Origin: Parasphingopyxis sp. CP4
Lineage (GTDB): Bacteria > Pseudomonadota > Alphaproteobacteria > Sphingomonadales > Sphingomonadaceae
DNA: 64,000 nucleotides
Assembly (NCBI RefSeq): GCF_013378055.1
Contig: NZ_CP051130.1
Span: forward strand, 2,544,001 to 2,608,000
Reading direction: 5' to 3'
Shown here: positions 24,157 to 32,457 of the stretch, piece after piece
Numbering within the stretch: the stretch's first letter is position 1
Layout of the letters: the number at the start of each line of letters is the position of its first letter
The notes under the pieces: model-generated
Told to the model about the DNA's origin: nothing
The model's input: the letters and a program-made list of their open reading frames with translations, nothing else
Databases searched by the model: none
Program-made: the position numbers and the translations under genes

Positions 24157-24663
24157 ATGATCGAACTATTAATGCTGCTGATGGTGCAGTCGGATAGCGC
24201 CGTTAGCCCTGAGAATCGGTTTTTGACCCATCCCGAAGCAAATGCTTCGGGAGATTTTCGTCGCGGCGCGGTCGGAGTGCCGGTCGAGGTTGGCTTTTAC
24301 GGTCCGTATCGGCGCGACGAGCAGGGCCGATCGCAATTCTGGTTCTCTCGCCTGGCACGAAACGGAGAACGGCGGTGGACGACAAGCATTGACTGTCCAG
24401 GAGCCCGACAGTCGTTAATCGCGTTGGGCGATATAGCGGACCCGGAACCACGCCTGCCGCTTATGGCAGACGAAAGGAGCCATCTTATCAACTATGACGG
24501 GCCCTATTATCGAATCCGCATGCCGAGCCGTTATGCCAACGGCCAGCACACCCGGACGACGCTTGAAGTCTGGGGCCGTTCCCAACCCGGCAGTTGGGTC
24601 AATGCCATGTTTGAGACATTGGACTCATGCTGGACGGAGACACCTCCGGAACCGATCGAATAA
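24157..24663 (+). CDS. Hypothetical protein
   Basis: A 168-residue protein with AGGGGAAGAG before the ATG. A short hydrophobic start (MIELLMLLMVQ) may be a weak signal or anchor. The body is soluble and basic, with a region GVPVEVGFYGPYRRDEQGRSQFWFSRLARNGERRWTTSIDC and a later SWVNAMFETLDSCW; two cysteines may pair. No family was recognised. It lies between mscL and the tmRNA gene in the same direction. Confidence 0.6.
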   Translation: MIELLMLLMVQSDSAVSPENRFLTHPEANASGDFRRGAVGVPVEVGFYGPYRRDEQGRSQFWFSRLARNGERRWTTSIDCPGARQSLIALGDIADPEPRLPLMADERSHLINYDGPYYRIRMPSRYANGQHTRTTLEVWGRSQPGSWVNAMFETLDSCWTETPPEPIE

Positions 24664-24717
24664 CCGTCTGTTTCCAGTCGCTTTTCTCTCCTCACTTCCC
24701 ATTAACGCCAGGCCCCC

Positions 24718-24723
24718 TATATT
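24718..24723 (+). promoter_or_regulatory. Candidate -10 of the tmRNA gene
   Basis: TATATT at 24718-24723 lies a few bases before the expected start of the acceptor piece. No good -35 hexamer is seen at the right distance, so only the -10 is offered. Confidence 0.35.
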
Positions 24724-24728
24724 GGGGG

Positions 24729-25085
24729 TGCCGGATTTCGGTTCGGCTATGGCGATAAACGGTGTCGTGTAATAGGCACAGCGGACCCGGGGGCAGTACC
24801 CGGCGGCTCCACCAAAAAGGGCGATTTGGCTTGCCAATCCCGCCTTTCCCGATGGGGCCGAACCAGGATCGACGTGTGTTGAAAGACGAAACTTTTTGCC
24901 CGGCCTGAATGCGCCGTGAAACCGTTCACAACTCATAAGAGCAAACGATAACGACGCTCTTGCTATTGCTGCGTAACCCAAAGCTTCACAGCTTAAGTTA
25001 CTAGGTAAATAACGGGGCTGGACCACGCCCGGCAACAGAAGTGGATACCGGCGGTCCGGGGCGCACCGAGCAACAGAAGCGCCCC
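24729..25085 (+). ncRNA. ssrA: Two-piece, circularly permuted tmRNA
   Basis: tmRNA frees stalled ribosomes and tags the unfinished protein for degradation. The gene is permuted as in alphaproteobacteria. The acceptor piece ends CGGCTCC-A-CCA at 24804-24814; a spacer that is removed follows; the coding piece starts GGGGCCGAACCAGGATCGAC at 24854. The two ends pair as a 7-bp acceptor stem whose third pair is G-U, the alanine identity element. The tag frame begins at 24941 with GCA and reads ANDNDALAIAA before TAA at 24974. Pseudoknot-type structure and a terminator hairpin follow. The exact 5' end of the acceptor piece is estimated. Confidence 0.96.
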
Positions 25086-25094
25086 ACTTTTCTT
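25058..25094 (+). terminator. Rho-independent terminator of ssrA
   Basis: Stem GGGGCGC (25058-25064) / GCGCCCC (25079-25085) with a 14-base loop, followed by ACTTTTCTT. It ends the tmRNA precursor. Confidence 0.8.
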
Positions 25095-25149
25095 GTCAGA
25101 CCTTCGGCTTCGCCTCAGGCGCCGCACCAGCCCGCACCCCGACTCTTTT

Positions 25150-25548
25150 CTAGCTCTTCACCGCCATCACTTCGATTTCGACCTGATATTCGGGATCGGC
25201 CAGCGCCTCGACGCCAATCGCCGTCGCGCAGGGCGCGGTGCCGTTGAACAGGGCAGGGAGCGCGCTGCCGACTGCGCCCAGGCGCTCTGGCGTCAGGCCA
25301 ACAATATAGAGCCGCACCGCAGTTACATCGTCGGGCGTTGCGCCGGCGGCGGCCAGCGCCAGCTTCACATTGTTCGCCGCCACCTTGGCCTGCTCGCCCA
25401 GATCTTCGGGCACCGGCGTGCCATCCCGATCGATCGCGACCTGGCCCGAACAGAAGATCAACTCACCGGGCGGCGAGGTCACCGTCTGCGTATAGCCGAG
25501 CGCCCCGGCATCGGGCAGCGTATCGGGATTGATCTTGGTAATCGGCAT
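25150..25548 (-). CDS. RidA family protein
   Basis: A 132-residue YjgF/RidA-type protein; RidA deaminates reactive enamine/imine intermediates made by PLP enzymes. Visible are YTQTVTSPPGELIFCSGQVAIDRDGT, NNVKLALAAAGATPDDVTAVRLYIVG and IGVEALADPEYQVEIEVMAV. The strictly conserved Arg of true RidA (usually in RxxxxV near residue 105) is not obvious here, because the region reads PCATAIGVEALA, so this may belong to an Rid subfamily without the imine-hydrolase arginine. GGAGACCCACC precedes the ATG. Confidence 0.88.
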   Translation of the reverse strand: MPITKINPDTLPDAGALGYTQTVTSPPGELIFCSGQVAIDRDGTPVPEDLGEQAKVAANNVKLALAAAGATPDDVTAVRLYIVGLTPERLGAVGSALPALFNGTAPCATAIGVEALADPEYQVEIEVMAVKS

Positions 25549-25604
25549 GGTGGGTCTCCTATTGGGTCGATGAGATCTTTGTCAGAAACTTCCTGGCGGA
25601 AGTT

Positions 25605-25688
25605 CGCGGCACCGGCCCTCTCCCCTTCCCGGCCGCCCAGTAAGTATACCCTGTGGGCGGCCGGGAAGGGGAGAGGGCCGGTGCCGCG
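25605..25688. repeat. Perfect 35-bp inverted repeat element
   Basis: Arms at 25605-25639 and 25654-25688 are exact reverse complements (outer end CGCGGCACCGGCCCTCTCCC, inner end CGGCCGCCCA) around a 14-base loop. Outside them GTCAGA (25581) and TCTGAC (25708) extend the symmetry imperfectly. It lies between two genes in the same direction (RidA and 25734-26177). It looks like a non-autonomous repeat of sphingomonad genomes; the transcript would form a very stable hairpin. A related sequence occurs at 6245-6283. Confidence 0.85.
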
Positions 25689-25733
25689 CTCGAACGAAAG
25701 TGAGAGTCTGACATAATCACACCCTCACTTCTC

Positions 25734-26177
25734 CTATCCGAAAATTTCGTTTCTCTCGGCCTGCTTAACCGTTGTTTCGAGCAGATCGATCGTGATGCGT
25801 TTACGGAAAAATCCGGTCTCCTGGGCCACAAAGGGCGTCAGATAATCCTCTGCCGTGTCCGCTGTGCGCAGCGCGATGACGATGCCATCGAATGTGCCTT
25901 TCTCGTCGGCATAATGCAGTTCCATCGCCTCGCCGATCGTGGTGGCCACCGCCTCGCCGCGCTCAGCCAGGTCCTGCAACACCGTCTCCAGCGTCTCATA
26001 GCTGGGCGTTGCATCGGGCATATCCTCAGCCGTCACCTCAAGCCCGATGATCCGGCCATCACTATCAAGATAATGCGCATGCGGCGGGCAATAACCGGCC
26101 TGTTGCAAGCGCAATTGCGAGGTGGAGAGGCTGGTTTCGAGCAGCTCGTCAATCTGCTCCTGGCTGGGCGTCGTCAT
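25734..26177 (-). CDS. Hypothetical soluble protein
   Basis: A 147-residue acidic protein. The ATG at 26177 is preferred because AGGGG lies nine bases upstream; a TTG two codons earlier is less likely. It is mostly helical with a central stretch GYCPPHAHYLDSDGRIIGLEVTAEDM that looks like a small beta sheet. No motif or family recognised. The gene is flanked by the 35-bp inverted repeat on one side and a thioesterase gene on the other. Confidence 0.6.
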   Translation of the reverse strand: MTTPSQEQIDELLETSLSTSQLRLQQAGYCPPHAHYLDSDGRIIGLEVTAEDMPDATPSYETLETVLQDLAERGEAVATTIGEAMELHYADEKGTFDGIVIALRTADTAEDYLTPFVAQETGFFRKRITIDLLETTVKQAERNEIFG

Positions 26178-26251
26178 GGTCAAATACCCCTAAAATGAGG
26201 CATTCACCATGCGCCCCGTCACCGCCCGGCGCAATGGGAAATGGCGCAGCC

Positions 26252-26695
26252 TCAGGCACGAAAGGCGTAGAGCACCCGGGCCGAACAGCAGAGCCGGCCT
26301 TCATCGTCCGTCACCTTCACCTCAACCGGGGCCAGTTGCTTGCCGCGCTTCAACACATGCGCTTCGCAGGTCACGGTCTCACCCTTGGTCTGGCGCAGAT
26401 AGGTGAGCTGGATATCGGCGGTCCCGGCCGGATGTTCGCCCTCGCGCAGCCCGGCGAGCACGGAGGTCACCGCCGTCATGTCGACCAGCGTCGCCAGCGC
26501 CCCGCCATGCACACTCCCGCCAATCCCGGTCGGTGTATGCTCGGTGCGATGCAGCTCCACCCGCGCATAGCCATCGCGATACTCGACCAATTGCATGCCG
26601 AGATATTTGTGAAACGCCATCTCGGAAAAATTATCGAAAAAGGGCTGGATAGTCGCCGGCGTAAGCGGGGGAAGCCCAGGAGATTGATCTGCCAC
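26252..26695 (-). CDS. PaaI-type hotdog thioesterase
   Basis: A 147-residue hotdog-fold protein that probably hydrolyses acyl- or aryl-CoA. The family signature is HTPTGIGGSVHGGALATLVDMTAV, including the HGG turn and catalytic Asp, followed by TADIQLTYLRQTKGETVTCEAHVLKRGKQLAPVEVKVTDDEG. A GTG at 26695 is chosen as the start, with TGAGG nine bases before it; a TTG at 26710 gives five more residues but has no site. It is encoded next to an uncharacterised gene in the same direction. Confidence 0.87.
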   Translation of the reverse strand: MADQSPGLPPLTPATIQPFFDNFSEMAFHKYLGMQLVEYRDGYARVELHRTEHTPTGIGGSVHGGALATLVDMTAVTSVLAGLREGEHPAGTADIQLTYLRQTKGETVTCEAHVLKRGKQLAPVEVKVTDDEGRLCCSARVLYAFRA

Positions 26696-26762
26696 TAATG
26701 CATGCCTCAACGTTTAAGACGGGTGCGCCTTAGAGCGGAAATGGCGGGGGATGTCGATTGGG

Positions 26763-26790
26763 ATGTCCGCTTCTGGCCGAAAGCGGACAT
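26763..26790. repeat. 28-bp palindromic repeat, copy 1
   Basis: A perfect inverted repeat ATGTCCGCTT / AAGCGGACAT around CTGGCCGA. Two more copies occur at 27336-27363 and 27976-28003, so each of the three hypothetical genes at 26840, 27434 and 28107 has one copy upstream. Confidence 0.8.
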
Positions 26791-26839
26791 TGGACGGAGA
26801 ATATACTATGGTGGATCATCCAATATCGTAGGAGGTCTC

Positions 26840-27199
26840 ATGAACCGCTTTACTATGGCAACGATCTCGCTGTGCGCCTTGTTGCCCGGTGAAGTCGGAG
26901 CCCAGGCGAATGCTGATGAAGATCTTGTTTGTATTGTCGCACTAATGGCGCTTCAGGATCGCGAGGTGGGCCTGCCAAGCCAAATCCATTTCCAAACGCG
27001 AGCTGAAATGCGCGGCGTCGCGATTGACGCCTCGGAAATCGATGCTGCGCTCCTTGCCTACAATGCCGACTCTGAAAACGTCACTGAGCAATGCCTCACG
27101 CGCATGCAACAACATCTTGAACGGGGGTCCGTCCTCCGGGACCTTACGTCGCAGCGATTGAGTACGCTTATCGAGCGACAGCACCCCGACAGCAAATAG
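26840..27199 (+). CDS. Exported small hypothetical protein
   Basis: A 119-residue protein from the ATG at 26840 with GGAGG in front; it has a plausible signal peptide (MNRFTMATISLCALLPGEVGAQA, cleavage after GAQA). The mature part is helical with two cysteines (DLVCIVALMAL and VTEQCLTRMQQHL) that could form a disulfide between helices. Its composition is less GC-rich than the housekeeping genes. No family recognised. Confidence 0.6.
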   Translation: MNRFTMATISLCALLPGEVGAQANADEDLVCIVALMALQDREVGLPSQIHFQTRAEMRGVAIDASEIDAALLAYNADSENVTEQCLTRMQQHLERGSVLRDLTSQRLSTLIERQHPDSK

Positions 27200-27335
27200 C
27201 CGCTCTGTGGGTCTTCGTTTCCCTTCCTTCTGCAACCGATCGGCGGCGCGCAGAGATTGCCTTGAGCGTAATGCGGACGTTCGGTGATTGGCCCAGCCTG
27301 TTAAGAATCGGAAGATAGAGGCTCTTCTACCCCGA

Positions 27336-27363
27336 GCGTCCGCATATGGCCGAAAGCGGACAT
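27336..27363. repeat. 28-bp palindromic repeat, copy 2
   Basis: GCGTCCGCATATGGCCGAAAG followed by CGGACAT, matching copy 1 in the right half and partly in the left. It lies in the 234-bp gap before the gene at 27434; nothing else is seen in that gap. Confidence 0.7.
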
Positions 27364-27433
27364 GGTTGTATCAAAATCGAAAGCTGCCCCTTAGAGTCGC
27401 ATCGAGCGCGGGCTGGAGAACCGATCGGGGAGA

Positions 27434-27928
27434 ATGGGAGTGGACAAGGATTCTATTGTTGACGGGGTAAACCGCTGGATCCTCTTGGCGGCAAATATTG
27501 GCGTTATCGCAGGAATCTTCTTTCTTGCCTTTGAGTTGCGGCAAAACACTGTGGCCACGCGCATGGAAGCTGCCAGCAATTTTCAAAATAGTTTCAGCGA
27601 AATTGAGTTTTTCATTGCTCAGAATCCCGAGTTTGCCGAACTATTGAGGGCAGGACGCGACGGCGAAGAGTTGACTGGGGCTGCTGCGCTGCGGTTGACA
27701 ACTTTTTACGGCAATGTCCTGAGGACCTGGCAGAACGCGCATCTTCAGTTTCTCGCAGGTGCGTTGGACGAAGATGTCTGGCTGGGCAGTCGCACGCGAT
27801 TCGCCACTGTGCTCAACGAGGATCGAGGCCTCGCCACTCATTGGCGAAACAACCAGTCCCAGTTTAGTCCTGCGTTCAACGATATGGTTTCGTCGCTGCT
27901 TCGAGACGCTAGCGATAACCGAGGATAG
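27434..27928 (+). CDS. Single-TM hypothetical protein
   Basis: A 164-residue protein with one membrane helix near residues 15-35 (RWILLAANIGVIAGIFFLAFEL) followed by a cytoplasmic or periplasmic helical domain (FQNSFSEIEFFIAQNPEFAELL, WQNAHLQFLAGALDEDVW). This layout, one helix then a sensor-like helical domain of about 120 residues, is common in uncharacterised proteins of marine bacteria. A GTG at 27440 has better spacing to GGGGAG than the ATG at 27434, so the start may be two codons later. Confidence 0.6.
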   Translation: MGVDKDSIVDGVNRWILLAANIGVIAGIFFLAFELRQNTVATRMEAASNFQNSFSEIEFFIAQNPEFAELLRAGRDGEELTGAAALRLTTFYGNVLRTWQNAHLQFLAGALDEDVWLGSRTRFATVLNEDRGLATHWRNNQSQFSPAFNDMVSSLLRDASDNRG

Positions 27929-27975
27929 GGAATTGCACGTGTTGATGTCGAGAGCGCGCAGACACCTGTAATGGA

Positions 27976-28003
27976 GAATCCACTTCTGGCCGAAAGCGGT
28001 CAT
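27976..28003. repeat. 28-bp palindromic repeat, copy 3
   Basis: GAATCCACTTCTGGCCGAAA followed by GCGGTCAT; the TTCTGGCCGAAAGCGG core is shared with copy 1. It lies in the gap before the gene at 28107. Confidence 0.7.
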
Positions 28004-28106
28004 GGCGAGATCCCTATGCGCATTGATGATCCTGGCTTACCGATCATCCTCGCTTAGTATAGGCTATGATTAGCGCACCGCGGCGACGCAACGAGGGGAT
28101 TGCTGG

Positions 28107-28661
28107 ATGACTCAGTTTCAGTTTGTGATGGTCTTGCTGTCACTAATCGTCGGACTGGGCGTAACCGACCTGCTTTCGAATGTCGCGCGGCAGCTCAAGG
28201 ATCGAGAATCCTGGAAATTCTCATGGCTGCAATCACTGCTGGTTGTGTTCGTTTTTGTCGCTCTGCTTCAGCAATGGTGGGAAAGTTGGGGGCTACAATC
28301 GATCGAGCATTGGAACTTTGGCAGCATGCTCTGGATGCTTGCCGGGCCAATCGGTCTCTATATCGCAGCGCATCTGCTATATCCCAAGGCCGCAGAAGAT
28401 GTGGATCTGGAGACGCATTATTTCGACAATTCCAAAGCGTTTTGGCTGATCGCTGCCGCGGTGGTCGTCGTGGCGACACTGTTCCGTCCGATCAGCTTCG
28501 GTATGCCGCTGCTAGACTTCGACAACCTCGCATCGATAGTGCTTTTTGGCAGCTGTATGGTGTTGGGACTTATCAAGCACCCGCTGCTCCACAAGACCTT
28601 AGCGCCACTTTTGCTGACTGCGCTCCTCCTCGACATATTTGTTTTCAATCCGAGCATTTAG
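28107..28661 (+). CDS. Five-TM hypothetical membrane protein
   Basis: A 184-residue membrane protein with hydrophobic segments near residues 5-25, 43-61, 70-92, 110-128 and 140-180. It begins MTQFQFVMVLLSLIVGLGVTD, an opening I have seen in uncharacterised bacterial membrane proteins with the LLSLIVGLGVTxLL pattern. GGGGA precedes the ATG. No transport or enzyme signature. The 28-bp palindrome lies about 100 bp upstream. Confidence 0.65.
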   Translation: MTQFQFVMVLLSLIVGLGVTDLLSNVARQLKDRESWKFSWLQSLLVVFVFVALLQQWWESWGLQSIEHWNFGSMLWMLAGPIGLYIAAHLLYPKAAEDVDLETHYFDNSKAFWLIAAAVVVVATLFRPISFGMPLLDFDNLASIVLFGSCMVLGLIKHPLLHKTLAPLLLTALLLDIFVFNPSI

Positions 28662-28767
28662 GCATTTTGGGCAGCCCCGCGAATGCGGTCATGCCAGCAT
28701 CGTCCCGTCCTCCCGCCTGACACCGCCTCTCCCTTCTGATACCTCTCCTCCCCAGGGGAGCATGTGT

Positions 28768-29523
28768 ATGACACCGGAACATAGCCATCATCCCGATGCG
28801 ATTGTGGAGCGGCTCGCGGCGGGATCGCGGCCCTCTTATGTGCGCGACTTTGTCTATGGCGGGATTGATGGGGCGATTACGACATTTGCGATTGTCGCCG
28901 GTGTGGTCGGCGCGTCGTTATCATCCGGCATCATCGTCATTCTCGGCATCGCCAACCTGCTCGCCGATGGCTTTTCGATGGCCGCGAGCAATTATAGCGG
29001 CACCAAGGCCGATATCGATAATGTCGAGCGGATCCGGGAGATCGAGGCGCGACATATCGATACCGACCCCGAAGGCGAGAGGGAAGAAGTGCGCCAGATC
29101 CTTGCAGGCATGGGGCTGACCCCTCCCACGCTTGATGAGGCGGTGGAGTCGATCACCGCGGATGAGCGCCGCTGGATCGAGTTCATGGTGACCCAGGAAT
29201 ATGGGCTGGCGGCCGTCAATCCTTCGCCGATGCGTGCGGGGCTGGCGACATTTGTGGCTTTTGCGATCTGCGGCGCGGTGCCGCTGCTGCCCTTTCTTGC
29301 GCCCTATGTGACGCCGAGCTTGCTGGCGGGCCAGGCACCTTTGGCCCTGTCGATCGGCATGACCGGTATCGTGTTTTTCGGGATTGGTGCGATCAAGAGC
29401 CGCTGGGCGGTGACGAGCTGGTGGCGATCGGGGCTCGAAACGCTGTTTATCGGCGGCATGGCGGCTTTCTTTGCCTATGGCGCCGGCTGGCTGTTGCGCT
29501 CGCTCTTCGATGTCGCGATCTGA
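28768..29523 (+). CDS. VIT1/CCC1-family metal transporter
   Basis: A 251-residue inner-membrane protein of the vacuolar iron transporter family, which moves Fe2+ or Mn2+. The first helix RDFVYGGIDGAITTFAIVAGVVGASLSSGI carries the conserved Asp/Thr residues, followed by GIANLLADGFSMAASNYSGTKAD, then a charged cytoplasmic region (EIEARHIDTDPEGEREEVRQIL) corresponding to the metal-binding domain, and three further helices. The second ATG (28768) is chosen: GGGGAG lies seven bases before it. The ribosome site is part of a CTCCCC-A-GGGGAG palindrome. Confidence 0.9.
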   Translation: MTPEHSHHPDAIVERLAAGSRPSYVRDFVYGGIDGAITTFAIVAGVVGASLSSGIIVILGIANLLADGFSMAASNYSGTKADIDNVERIREIEARHIDTDPEGEREEVRQILAGMGLTPPTLDEAVESITADERRWIEFMVTQEYGLAAVNPSPMRAGLATFVAFAICGAVPLLPFLAPYVTPSLLAGQAPLALSIGMTGIVFFGIGAIKSRWAVTSWWRSGLETLFIGGMAAFFAYGAGWLLRSLFDVAI

Positions 29524-29705
29524 GTGCGGTGGACGGGCGCTAGGACGGTTAGCCACGGCGCAAGCATAATTGCGGGGTTGCGTCTTTCACTCGCTGCGCC
29601 TTCCCGCTAAACCCCTCCCGACTCATTTACCGCTTGGCCGCTGGTCGCTGCGCGTTGGCGCAGTCCCCCTTCCGGCGCCGGGCACAGATCAGAAGGACCA
29701 TCCCT

Positions 29706-32384
29706 TTGACCAGCACCGGCCACGACACGCTTTCCACCCGTTCCACGCTTGATGTGAACGGGACTTCCTATGCCTATTATTCGCTCGCCAAGGCGGCAGA
29801 ACAGCTTGGCGATATTTCGCGGCTGCCATTCACGCTGAAGGTGCTGTTGGAAAATATGCTGCGGTTTGAGGATGGCGGGCATACAGTTGCAACTGGCGAC
29901 GCGCAGGCGGTGGTCGATTGGCAGAAGGAAGCCAAGTCGAGCGCGGAAATCCAATATCGCCCGGCCCGTGTGCTGATGCAGGATTTCACTGGGGTTCCGG
30001 CGGTTGTCGATCTTGCCGCGATGCGCGATGGCATCAAATCGCTGGGCGGCGATGCGCAGAAGATCAATCCGCAAGTTCCGGTGCATCTCGTGATCGATCA
30101 CTCGGTGATGGTTGATGAGTTCGGCACGCCGACCGCGTTCGAAGAGAATGTCGCACTCGAATATCAGCGCAATATGGAACGCTATGAGTTCCTCAAATGG
30201 GGATCGCGCGCGTTTGACAATTTCTCCGTGGTGCCGCCGGGAACCGGCATTTGCCACCAGGTGAATCTCGAGCATATCGCTCGCGCGGTCTGGTCTTCGA
30301 AGGACCAGAATGGCCAGGAAGTGGCCTATCCCGATACCTGTGTCGGCACCGACAGCCATACGACGATGATCAATGGCCTTGGCGTGCTTGGCTGGGGCGT
30401 GGGCGGGATCGAAGCGGAAGCCGCGATGCTCGGCCAACCGGTATCGATGCTGATCCCCGAAGTGGTTGGCTTCAAGCTGACTGGCGCGCTGCCCGAAGGC
30501 ATTACCGCGACGGATCTGGTTTTGACCTGCGTGCAGATGCTGCGCGAAGTGGGTGTGGTTGGGCGCTTTGTTGAGTTTTACGGGCCGGGCGTTGCCGCGC
30601 TGAGCCTCGCCGATCGCGCGACGATCGCCAATATGGCGCCCGAATATGGCGCGACCTGCGGCTATTTCCCGATTGACGAAAAGACGATGGACTATCTGCG
30701 GCTCACCGGCCGGTCGGAGCAGGATGTCGCGCTGACCGAAGCCTATGCCAAGGAACAGGGCTTCTGGCGGCTGGATGATGGCCCGGATGCGATCTATTCC
30801 AACACGCTGGAGCTCGACATGAGCACGGTGATGCCGTCGCTCTCCGGACCGAAATTGCCGCAGCAACGCGTGTCGATGGCCGACCTTGATGAAGGCTTCA
30901 ACACGGATCTCTCCGAAGTGTTCGGCATCGCCGACACCGACAAGGAAGTGCCGGTTGAGGGCGAAGATTATGAACTCGCCCATGGCGATGTAACGATCGC
31001 GGCGATTACCAGCTGCACCAATACGTCCAACCCGAATGTGCTGATTGCCGCCGGGCTGGTCGCCAAAAAGGCGCGAGAGCTTGGGCTCCAGCGCAAGCCT
31101 TGGGTGAAAAGCTCGCTCGCACCGGGATCGCAGGTCGTCACCGACTATCTCGACAAGGCGGGGCTGAGCGATGATCTCGACGCGCTGGGCTTCAATCTGG
31201 TCGGCTATGGTTGCACCACCTGTATCGGCAATTCCGGGCCATTGCCCGCGCCGATCTCCAAGGCGATCAATGAGAATGACATGGTCGCCGCCTCGGTATT
31301 GTCCGGCAACCGCAACTTTGAAGGCCGGGTGAGCCAGGATGTACGCGCCAACTATCTCGCCTCACCGCCGCTGGTCGTCGCCTATGCGCTCAAAGGCACA
31401 GTGCGCGAGGATATGTATGAAACGCCGATTGGGCAGGGCAACGATGGGCAGGATGTCTATCTGAAGGATATCTGGCCGACCAATGACGAGATCACCGACA
31501 TGGTGAACAGCTTTGTCAGCCGCGAAATGTTCGAAACCCGCTATGCCAATGTCTATAATGGCGATGATGAGTGGCGGGCGATCGATGTCACCGGCGGAGA
31601 CACCTATCAGTGGCGCGCTGGATCGACCTATGTCGCGAACCCGCCCTATTTTGACGGCATGGAAATGACCCCGGCGCCGATCAACGATATTGTCGATGCG
31701 AAGGTGCTGGCGCTGCTCGGCGATAGCATCACGACCGACCATATTTCGCCTGCCGGTGCGATCAAGGAAGACAGCCCGGCTGGCGAATATCTGACCAGCC
31801 ACCAGGTCAATCGACGGGATTTCAACAGCTATGGCAGCCGGCGCGGCAATCACGAGGTGATGATGCGCGGTACGTTCGCCAATATCCGCATCAAGAACCA
31901 GATGGCTGACGGTAAAGAGGGCGGCTACACCAAATATGATGGCGAGGTGATGCCGATCTATGATGCTGCCATGCGCCACCAGGCCGAAGGCACGCCGCTG
32001 GTTGTGATTGGCGGAGAGCTATACGGAACGGGTTCATCGCGGGACTGGGCGGCCAAGGGCACCAACCTGCTCGGCGTCAAGGCTGTGATCGTTGAAAGCT
32101 TTGAACGCATCCACCGCTCAAACCTTGTCGGCATGGGCGTATTGCCGCTGCAATTCGCAGACGGCGTTGATCGCGATACGCTCGGCATGGACGGTACGGA
32201 GAGCTTTACCATCACCGGTGTTGCCGATCTCGATCCGCGCCAGACTGTCGAGGTCACCATGACCCGTGCAGATGGCTCGACCGAGACGTTCGAAACGCTG
32301 TGCCGCATCGATACCGCTAACGAGATGGAGTATTTCCGCCACGGCGGCATCCTCCATTATGTGCTTCGGAACCTCGCGGCCTAA
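29706..32384 (+). CDS. acnA: Aconitate hydratase A
   Basis: Aconitase interconverts citrate and isocitrate in the TCA cycle with a [4Fe-4S] cluster; AcnA/IRP1-type enzymes are about 890 residues, and this is 892. Cluster ligands lie in [12 protein letters not shown] and [14 protein letters not shown]. Other motifs are [53 protein letters not shown] and, in the swivel domain, [20 protein letters not shown]. The start is a TTG at 29706 with AAGGA upstream, giving [15 protein letters not shown]; the next ATG would remove conserved sequence. Long frames on the opposite strand here are shadows. Confidence 0.98.
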   Translation: MTSTGHDTLSTRSTLDVNGTSYAYYSLAKAAEQLGDISRLPFTLKVLLENMLRFEDGGHTVATGDAQAVVDWQKEAKSSAEIQYRPARVLMQDFTGVPAVVDLAAMRDGIKSLGGDAQKINPQVPVHLVIDHSVMVDEFGTPTAFEENVALEYQRNMERYEFLKWGSRAFDNFSVVPPGTGICHQVNLEHIARAVWSSKDQNGQEVAYPDTCVGTDSHTTMINGLGVLGWGVGGIEAEAAMLGQPVSMLIPEVVGFKLTGALPEGITATDLVLTCVQMLREVGVVGRFVEFYGPGVAALSLADRATIANMAPEYGATCGYFPIDEKTMDYLRLTGRSEQDVALTEAYAKEQGFWRLDDGPDAIYSNTLELDMSTVMPSLSGPKLPQQRVSMADLDEGFNTDLSEVFGIADTDKEVPVEGEDYELAHGDVTIAAITSCTNTSNPNVLIAAGLVAKKARELGLQRKPWVKSSLAPGSQVVTDYLDKAGLSDDLDALGFNLVGYGCTTCIGNSGPLPAPISKAINENDMVAASVLSGNRNFEGRVSQDVRANYLASPPLVVAYALKGTVREDMYETPIGQGNDGQDVYLKDIWPTNDEITDMVNSFVSREMFETRYANVYNGDDEWRAIDVTGGDTYQWRAGSTYVANPPYFDGMEMTPAPINDIVDAKVLALLGDSITTDHISPAGAIKEDSPAGEYLTSHQVNRRDFNSYGSRRGNHEVMMRGTFANIRIKNQMADGKEGGYTKYDGEVMPIYDAAMRHQAEGTPLVVIGGELYGTGSSRDWAAKGTNLLGVKAVIVESFERIHRSNLVGMGVLPLQFADGVDRDTLGMDGTESFTITGVADLDPRQTVEVTMTRADGSTETFETLCRIDTANEMEYFRHGGILHYVLRNLAA

Positions 32385-32401
32385 CGCTGGCCTCAGTCTC
32401 G

Positions 32402-32457
32402 CCTAATCGACCGGGCCTAACCGGCGGGGCCTGATCGGCGAGGCCTAATCGATGGGG
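32402..32457. repeat. Four tandem 14-bp repeats across a gene end
   Basis: CCTAATCGACCGGG, CCTAACCGGCGGGG, CCTGATCGGCGAGG and CCTAATCGATGGGG follow each other without gaps. The last unit contains the stop codon of the minus-strand beta-propeller gene, so the array looks like repeated copies of that gene's last bases. It fills the gap between two convergent genes. Confidence 0.8.

Noticed and set aside
28745-28761. RNA thermometer or switch hiding the ribosome site of the VIT-like gene
   Set aside because: CTCCCC-A-GGGGAG is palindromic, but the one-base spacer leaves only a short stem that is unlikely to block translation.
29607-30983. 458-codon open frame on the minus strand opposite aconitase
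   Set aside because: It lies entirely inside acnA, has no ribosome site and low-complexity His/Arg/Ala composition typical of antisense frames in GC-rich genes.
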